Shown here in pieces: positions 59,329-64,000 of a DNA stretch of 64,000 bases; position 1 is the first letter of the stretch; each line of letters starts with the position of its first letter. Source of the DNA: CAVRZY01 sp963725415 (lineage in GTDB: Bacteria > Acidobacteriota > Terriglobia > Bryobacterales > Bryobacteraceae); contig CAVRZY010000190.1 of assembly GCA_963725415.1 (NCBI GenBank), positions 1 through 64,000 on the forward strand, in the 5' to 3' direction. A model generated the notes under the pieces. That model saw nothing but the letters and a program-made list of their open reading frames with translations, did not search any database and was not told where the DNA came from. A program made the position numbers and the translations under genes.

Positions 59329-59658
59329 CAGCGCTGTACCGCACTTGGGAGTTTTCGCTGAAAGCAGTCTGACTGGCCCTTGGGGCTGCAACGGGAGGTC
59401 CGGCGGTGCTTGAGGTGAACGGGATCCATCGGGAGGCTAGGATGCCGGTAAACGATTCGCATCGACACAGTGGGCCCAGCGCGAAGGCAAGGTGTTGGAG
59501 GAGAAGTCGCTACGGTTGGTGGTAGCCACCTATCCAGCGGCGTTCGGCGGGGTTCTGCACGCGCACGCCGGGAAGTCGAGCAGGAACGCGCCCTCCGAAG
59601 GCAACGTTTGAGAATTCATGGTCGTCGACGTTGGGGATGAACCCACACGTCCGTCGCC
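59329..59658. other. Right end of the island, no gene recognised
   Basis: About 330 bases between the membrane protein and the right attachment repeat. There is no supported coding frame, and no integrase remnant could be recognised. Confidence 0.4.
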
Positions 59659-59703
59659 GGGCGCGGGATTTTGAGTCCCGTGCGTCTGCCAGTTCAGCCA
59701 CTG
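59659..59703 (-). repeat. tRNA-Leu 5' half: right attachment site of the island
   Basis: From the 21-bp core (59659-59679) the match to tRNA-Leu continues to the right through the anticodon stem and D-arm (GTGCGTCTGCCAGTTC on the plus strand) and fades at the acceptor. Together with 51541-51601 it would rebuild one tRNA-Leu gene, so the island was inserted into the anticodon arm. The D-arm and acceptor bases already differ from the intact copy at 60048. Confidence 0.7.
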
Positions 59704-59729
59704 AAGCCTGCTGGTGCCCGTAAAGGGCT

Positions 59730-59777
59730 TCAGCGGTACACGTCGCGGCGATGGCCGATGGAATACACGTAGTTCAA
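59730..59777 (-). pseudogene. Toxin remnant with in-frame internal deletion
   Basis: Starting at the same TTG context as the toxin at 51273, the frame reads LNYVYSIGHRRDVYR and stops. It joins the first three residues of the toxin directly to its last twelve. The 207 bases corresponding to 51058-51264 are missing, exactly 69 codons. The catalytic core is gone. Confidence 0.75.
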
Positions 59778-59779
59778 GT

Positions 59780-59992
59780 CTAACGGGCCTTCTTGCGGCG
59801 AGCCAGGTGGGATGCCAAGGGCCGGGTCGGCTCGTCTCGGCGTTCTCGAAGGATGCTCAAGTCGATGACGTCCTCCCGGAACTGGCGCTCCTGCATCAGC
59901 CGTGCCACGACCGCCTGCCGCCGATCTCGGGGCAGCGAGCGAAAGGCCACCCAGAAGAGTTCGGCTGCCGCTTCACTGGTGCTGACGCGCAT
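59780..59992 (-). CDS. Orphan antitoxin (second copy)
   Basis: 70 residues, nearly identical to the antitoxin at 51270 (differences near the end: RRDEPTRPLASHLA, then a TAG stop two codons earlier). The toxin next to it is deleted, so this copy can only act as a spare antitoxin or repressor. It lies in the duplicated block that ends at the intact tRNA-Leu. Confidence 0.7.
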   Translation of the reverse strand: MRVSTSEAAAELFWVAFRSLPRDRRQAVVARLMQERQFREDVIDLSILRERRDEPTRPLASHLARRKKAR

Positions 59993-60047
59993 GATCTTTC
60001 CTCCAAGATACCGCAGACTGCCGGGTGTTGGGGTGCACTCATGCTGG

Positions 60048-60133
60048 TGCTGGAGGAGGGGGTCGAACCCTCATGCCCAGTGAAGGGCGCGGGATTTTGA
60101 GTCCCGTGCGTCTGCCAGTTCCGCCACTCCAGC
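60048..60133 (-). tRNA. tRNA-Leu(CAA), intact
   Basis: 86 nt with acceptor stem GCTGGAG/CTCCAGC fully paired, D-arm GGCGGAACTGGCAGACGC, anticodon loop CTCAAAA (anticodon CAA, reading UUG), a long class II variable arm, T-loop GGTTCGACC and an encoded CCA at 60045-60047. This is the functional copy of the locus. Confidence 0.9.
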
Positions 60134-60155
60134 TTGGGGTGGAGCTACCTGCTCG

Positions 60156-60282
60156 TTAGAAGCTGTGAAAAAATTCCTCCGGCGCGTCAACAGGACAAGC
60201 CGGAGGCATATCCCACACTGAGAAGAGTGGGATTGCAGTGCGTGAGAAGCCGGGCGTTTGAATTTTTTTCACAGCTTCTTAA
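60156..60282. repeat. MITE-like element with 20-bp terminal inverted repeats
   Basis: The left end TTAGAAGCTGTGAAAAAATT (60156-60175) and the complement of the right end (60260-60282), AAGAAGCTGTGAAAAAAATT, match apart from one extra A, and TTA stands at each edge. Inside are two smaller hairpins (CTCCGGC...GCCGGAG and CCCACACT...AGTGGG). It is non-coding. GAAGCTGTGAAAAA ends with a TNA target are compatible with an IS5-type parent. Confidence 0.65.
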
Positions 60283-60294
60283 AGTATAGCAACC

Positions 60295-61845
60295 TCAGAG
60301 GACGAGAACGCGGTGGTCGGGGCAGGAGAGGTCGATTGCGTCGTAGAGTTGGTCGATCAGTGGCGGGCCGTGGCGGGCCAGGAAGGGGAGGATGGAATAG
60401 AAGCGCTCCTGGGGGTGTTTGTGGGGGTAAATGAGAGCGCTTAGAAACGCGGCGTCGCGAAGTGCGCGATCATCGCGGCGGAGGGCTTCGCGGGCCACTT
60501 TGCGCTCGATTTTGGAGAGCTGGTAGAGGATCTTGCGACGGCTCTTGTCGAAGGCGGCGGCCAGCGTGGCGTCGAAGCCGGCCAGATCGGGCGCCAGATG
60601 GTCGAGAAGCTCCGCGGTCCGGGATTGGGTGGCTGCGAGGCTGGCGCCGAGGGCGGGTGGGGTGAGCTTCCGAGAGATGTGCTCGCGCACGTGTTGTTCG
60701 CCGCGGAAGACATCGGGCAGCCCGAGGCCGTAGCGCTGGAGCAGTCTGCCGGCCCTTTGGTCGAGCAGCGTGAAACTGGCGCGGTGGATGGCTACGGGCG
60801 CGCGGCCGAGCAGCGCGCGATAGAGCACCTGGGCCTGGGCCAGGTAGGCCAGCTCGGCGGGGCCGCCCACCCAAGCCACGGTGGGCAGCATGTAGTCCTG
60901 CACGACGGGGCGCAGCAAGGCGCTGGGGGAGAGCTGTTCGGCGCGATCTAGTAACTCCTGTGCAGGCCAGCGGCCAGGCAAGCTGAGACGCCGTCCGTTG
61001 TCCAGCAGAAAGAGAAGGGAAGTCTGCTCGTCGATATGAACCTGGGCGTGATATCCGGCGGCGATCAACTCGGCATTCCGTTCAAGCAACAGCCTAGTCA
61101 GATCGGCAGCCATTGAAAGCGCCTGGCAAAGCATGGGCGCTGCCAGGCGTCGCGCCGCGGGATCGAGCGGGTCCAGATAGAGCAGGCCGCAGGCGGGAAG
61201 CAGCCGCTGGAGAATGTCGCGGAAGCCTGAAGCAAACGTCTGGCCGGGCGGATAGGAATGCTCGACCAGCGCAGCGGTTTCATCGGCGAAGGGAAGCCCC
61301 ACCAGGGATTGACGGAGGCTCTCGATGGGATTTCCCCGGACCTGGATCTCCCCCACGGGCCGGTCAGGAGGGCCCTGGTCTTCAGGGACTGTGATGCGGA
61401 GCGGCTGATGCGCGCTGTCGAAGATCCAGCAGTGGTTGACCTCGGCGAAATCGTGGTCTTCGCTGGCCAGCCAGAAGACCGGCACCGCGGGGATGCCGGA
61501 AGCGGTGAGCGAGCGGGCCAGTTTGGCGGCCATCAGCGCTTTGTAGATGGTGTAGGCGGGCCCGGAGAAGAGGCCCACCTGCTGGCCGGTCACCACGGCC
61601 AGAGTGCCGGGCTGGGCCAGAGCTTCCAGCGCCGGGCTGTCGCCGTTCTGGCGACGCAGCAGGGAGACCAGGGCGGCCCTTCGGTCAGCGGGATAATCAA
61701 TGGCCTGGGCCGCGCTCCGGAATGACTGCGGGGCGCCGGGCGGGTGGTCGTAGAACGTGCCGACCCGCTCGAAGTGATAGATGAAGTCGGCGAAGAGTCT
61801 GGTAGTTTGAGGGAACTCGGTGTGGGGCAGGCAGGTCGATTCCAT
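60295..61845 (-). CDS. bshC: Bacillithiol biosynthesis cysteine-adding enzyme BshC
   Basis: 516 residues from the ATG at 61845 (MESTCLPHTEFPQTTRLFAD); the frame is open further upstream without support. BshC hallmarks: TLAVVTGQQVGLFSGPAYTI, YKALMAAKLA, PVFWLASEDHDFAEVNHCWI, VAWVGGPAELAYLAQ, and the C-terminal coiled-coil LYQLSKIERKVAREALRR with YPHKHPQERFYSILPFLA. BshC adds cysteine to glucosaminyl-malate in the last step of bacillithiol synthesis, known in Firmicutes, Deinococcus and some Bacteroidetes and Acidobacteria. Other bsh genes are not in the window. Confidence 0.9.
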   Translation of the reverse strand: MESTCLPHTEFPQTTRLFADFIYHFERVGTFYDHPPGAPQSFRSAAQAIDYPADRRAALVSLLRRQNGDSPALEALAQPGTLAVVTGQQVGLFSGPAYTIYKALMAAKLARSLTASGIPAVPVFWLASEDHDFAEVNHCWIFDSAHQPLRITVPEDQGPPDRPVGEIQVRGNPIESLRQSLVGLPFADETAALVEHSYPPGQTFASGFRDILQRLLPACGLLYLDPLDPAARRLAAPMLCQALSMAADLTRLLLERNAELIAAGYHAQVHIDEQTSLLFLLDNGRRLSLPGRWPAQELLDRAEQLSPSALLRPVVQDYMLPTVAWVGGPAELAYLAQAQVLYRALLGRAPVAIHRASFTLLDQRAGRLLQRYGLGLPDVFRGEQHVREHISRKLTPPALGASLAATQSRTAELLDHLAPDLAGFDATLAAAFDKSRRKILYQLSKIERKVAREALRRDDRALRDAAFLSALIYPHKHPQERFYSILPFLARHGPPLIDQLYDAIDLSCPDHRVLVL

Positions 61846-62044
61846 CCGGCAGTCCAAGGTTAGCAGATGATCGGAGGCGGGCGAAAGTCGCATAAAATGG
61901 GACCTTGGCAGGCCCTCACATCTCGTATGCTTTTTGCACGCGGAAATGCGCATACTGTAAGTTGCAGGAATTCGTGAGCCCATGAGAGGACGATATACAC
62001 CACGTGGTTTGAAGAGCCCGGAGAGACTGCGGCAGGAGCTGCGG

Positions 62045-63087
62045 GTGATCGATCTCCGGAGCGACACAGTGACGCGGCCGACGCTAGCCATGCGCCGCGC
62101 CATGCACGAAGCCGAGGTGGGCGACGACGTTTACGGCGAGGACCCGACCGTGAACCGGCTGGAGGAGAGGGCGGCGGAAATGTTCGGCAAAGAGGCCGCG
62201 CTGTTCGTGCCGACCGGGACCATGGGGAACACTATCGCGGTCAAGCTGCACACCTCGCACGGCCAGGAAGTCATCTGCGAAGCGCGCTCGCATGTATTCA
62301 ATTACGAGCTGGCGATGATGGCGTGGTTTTCCGGATGCGTGCCGCGGCCGATTTACGCGGAAGACGGGATACTGAGCTGGGCCAGATCCGGAAGGAGATC
62401 CGCCCGCTGGGCCCGCACTGGGCGCCCACCGGGCTGATCGAGATCGAGAACACGCATAACATGGCGGGCGGGTCGGTCTATCCGATCCAGATCATCGAAG
62501 AGATTTGCGATGGGGCGCGTGCGCTGGGCCTGAAGGTTCACATGGACGGGGCGCGGGTGTTCAACGCGGCGAGTTACCTGGGCAAGCCGGTGCGGGAGAT
62601 CACGGCCAAAGCGGACACGGTGATGTTCTGCCTGTCAAAGGGGCTGGGGGCGCCGGTGGGCTCGCTGCTGGTGGGGACGGCGGAGGCCATCGAGCGGGGC
62701 AGGCTGTATCGGAAACGGCTGGGAGGCGGCATGCGGCAGGCGGGCGTGCTGGCGGCGGCGGGCCTGGTGGCGCTGGATCAGATGACCACCCGCCTGGGGG
62801 AGGACCACGCCAATGCGCGCTCTCTGGCGGATGCGCTGGCGCAGATGGCGGGCATCTCGGTGCCCCACCAGGTTCAGACCAACATCGTGATCTTCGATAT
62901 CAGCGGGACGGGGCTGACGACCCAGGAGTTCAGCGCGCGGCTGAAGTCGCGGGGCGTGCTGATCAACGGGGTCAATGCCACCGAGATGCGGCTGGTGACG
63001 CACTTCGACGTGACGCGCGCAGACTGCGAAACCGCGCTGACGGCGCTGGCCGAGGTGGCGGCCGGCGCGGTAGCGGCGAACGTGTGA
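62045..63087 (+). CDS. ltaE: Low-specificity L-threonine aldolase (one frameshift)
   Basis: The start is a GTG at 62045 (VIDLRSDTVTRPTLAMRRAM), preceded by CAGGAG at seven bases. PLP-fold type I motifs: VGDDVYGEDPTVNRLEE, FVPTGTMGNTIAVKLHT, ENTHNMAGGSVYP, MDGARVFNAASYLG, and the PLP lysine in FCLSKGLGAPVGS. One base shift near 62368 (after AEDGIL, resuming LGQIRKEIRP) breaks the frame. It cleaves threonine to glycine and acetaldehyde. Confidence 0.85.
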
Positions 63088-63232
63088 GCCGGATTAGGCA
63101 GTGCCCCGGGCGGTTCACTTTCATTATAAAATGCTCTTGACATCATCACGCTGTCTGGCATAGCATGAGTACAGGGTGATGAATTCTGGTAGTGGCCACC
63201 GAGGCTGCAAGAAGAAGGGACCCCCGTGGGTA

Positions 63233-63511
63233 ATGACTATGCGAATTCAACTGGAATTGCCAGCAGAGGACGTTAGGGAGCTCAAGGCGTTGATGACGGA
63301 AGCGAACATCGACACTTACAAAGACCTCTTTAGCAATGCCTTGACTCTCCTGCACTGGGGTGTGCGGGAGGTGAAGAGCGGCCGGATCATTGCTTCCGTG
63401 GATGAGAAGGAAGCTAAGTACAAGGAGCTCGCTATGCCCATCCTCGATACCCTGGCAAGAGGAGCAAGGATGAAAGAGGAAGAGGCCCTGCTCAGAAGCG
63501 AGCGGCGGTGA
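63233..63511 (+). CDS. Small conserved-looking protein (92 aa), possibly ribbon-helix-helix-like
   Basis: From the ATG at 63233: MTMRIQLELPAEDVRELKAL, then MTEANIDTYKDLFSNALTLL, then WGVREVKSGRIIASVDEKEA. The beta strand MRIQLELP followed by two helices (VRELKALMTEA, YKDLFSNALTLLHWGVREV) is compatible with a ribbon-helix-helix DNA-binding fold. Relatives with a DTYKDLFNNAL-type motif occur as small orphan proteins. Function unknown. Confidence 0.55.
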   Translation: MTMRIQLELPAEDVRELKALMTEANIDTYKDLFSNALTLLHWGVREVKSGRIIASVDEKEAKYKELAMPILDTLARGARMKEEEALLRSERR

Positions 63512-63547
63512 AGCCAGAGACTACAACCTTTCAGACGAAGAGAGAGG

Positions 63548-63932
63548 CTAGCCCTCTCTCTTCCTCCCTTTGAAAGAGACGTCGCCGCGCTCCCACCCCT
63601 CGTATTTTCGAAGTTGTAGTTCCCCTACCCCAAACTTCGCGACCGCTTCCGCTGTCGGCTCGGAAACGTGCGAGCGCTCTTTCTCCAAAGTCAGCCGAAG
63701 GTGTTCAACCTCCAGGCGCACTTTCTCGATTTCGGCGATATCCCTCGCCATTCCGGTCAGAAGATGTCTTATCCCGGCGCCCAACTGGACAAAAGCCACC
63801 AACGCAGTGAAGACTGCTCCCGCCAGCAAGGGATCCCCACCTTGTCCCAAGCAGGCCCGCAAGCACGCCCACTGCACAGCCAACGGCAAGGAGGAGGAGT
63901 ACCGCAAGCACGGAAAAAAGCAGCTCTTTCAC
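63548..63932 (-). CDS. Small membrane protein with coiled coil (one frameshift)
   Basis: From the ATG at 63932: hydrophobic MKELLFSVLAVLLLLAVGCA, then a frame change near 63845 into DPLLAGAVFTALVAFVQLGA (second helix). A coiled coil follows (RDIAEIEKVRLEVEHLRLTL) and a charged C-terminus. Reading the two frames together gives a two-helix membrane protein with a cytoplasmic tail. No family recognised. Confidence 0.45.
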
Positions 63933-64000
63933 AACTGTCCAGTGCAGCGCGCGATGGTCCTTCAGGTCGCGTCTGCTGGAGACATTAGAAGTGAAACTTC

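Larger units (their letters stand above)
51602..59658. mobile_element. Genomic island inserted in a tRNA-Leu gene (restriction-modification and signalling cargo)
   Basis: The 8.06-kb segment lies between the 21-bp direct repeats at 51581-51601 and 59659-59679, which are the 3' and 5' parts of one tRNA-Leu gene. The cargo is an HNH endonuclease, a C5 methyltransferase, Vsr, a small HTH protein, a small unknown gene, a histidine kinase, a receiver and a membrane protein. No integrase, excisionase or relaxase gene is visible, so the element is either non-autonomous, mobilised in trans, or has lost its recombinase. Confidence 0.65.

Noticed and set aside
51602..59658. Integrase gene expected in a tRNA island
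   Set aside because: Looked for a tyrosine-recombinase signature (R...HxxR...Y) in the frames of the island and found none; only the flanking att repeats support mobility.

Overview
The window looks like chromosomal DNA of a high-GC Acidobacteriota bacterium of the Solibacteraceae/Bryobacterales type. This is inferred from family content: two Oar-like TonB-dependent receptors with carboxypeptidase-regulatory N-termini, a MacB-like permease of the ADOP type plus three decayed ADOP relatives, a Ser/Thr kinase-TPR protein, an HTH-TPR protein, BshC (bacillithiol synthesis), a secreted sulfatase, a four-carbon acid-sugar kinase/PdxA2 pair and many transposon scars. No rRNA, CRISPR array or replication origin was seen.

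Layout. 1-10.9 kb: start of a GH9-like glycosidase, a broken sigma-factor gene, an FkbM-like methyltransferase, a GT39-like membrane glycosyltransferase, a small unknown protein, an adenylate-forming enzyme preceded by a structured RNA-like leader, a frameshifted TonB receptor and an Nramp-like transporter without the usual metal-binding motifs. 11-31 kb: an accessory zone with an IS630 element, an IS5-type element, an intact ADOP permease, kinase fragments, a HEPN-like protein, an AlbA_2/Schlafen-type protein and three direct copies (A, B, C) of a decayed ADOP 3'-end repeat. Copies B and C bracket a gene of about 4.5 kb encoding HNH nuclease + STAND-type NTPase + a long helical C-terminus, a strong candidate for an anti-phage defence protein. 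Copy B carries an 86-bp hairpin insertion with a 5-bp target duplication. 31-50.6 kb: HTH-TPR protein, DJ-1/PfpI protein, C45-peptidase-like secreted protein, MFS transporter, JAMM protease with a membrane anchor, acid-sugar kinase + pdxA2 + kinase-TPR operon, nucleotidyltransferase/antitoxin-like pair, sulfatase and a second TonB receptor.

50.9-60.1 kb: a tRNA-Leu(CAA) hotspot. One full-length but mispaired tRNA copy, a RelE-type toxin-antitoxin pair and a tRNA 3' half lie on the left. A tRNA 5' half, an orphan antitoxin with an in-frame-deleted toxin and an intact tRNA-Leu lie on the right. The two tRNA halves share a 21-bp anticodon-arm repeat and enclose an island of about 8.1 kb. The island carries an HNH endonuclease, a C5 cytosine methyltransferase, Vsr and a small HTH protein, followed by an uncharacterised trio: zinc-ribbon/PocR histidine kinase, stand-alone receiver and membrane-anchored protein. 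No integrase is visible inside. 60.1-64 kb: a MITE-like repeat, bshC, threonine aldolase and two small genes.

Many long, otherwise well-conserved genes (both TonB receptors, HNH-STAND, HTH-TPR, MFS, JAMM, kinase-TPR, sulfatase, threonine aldolase and the last membrane protein) are broken by single-base shifts. This is more easily explained by residual sequencing indels than by mass pseudogenisation, so these breaks should be read with caution.
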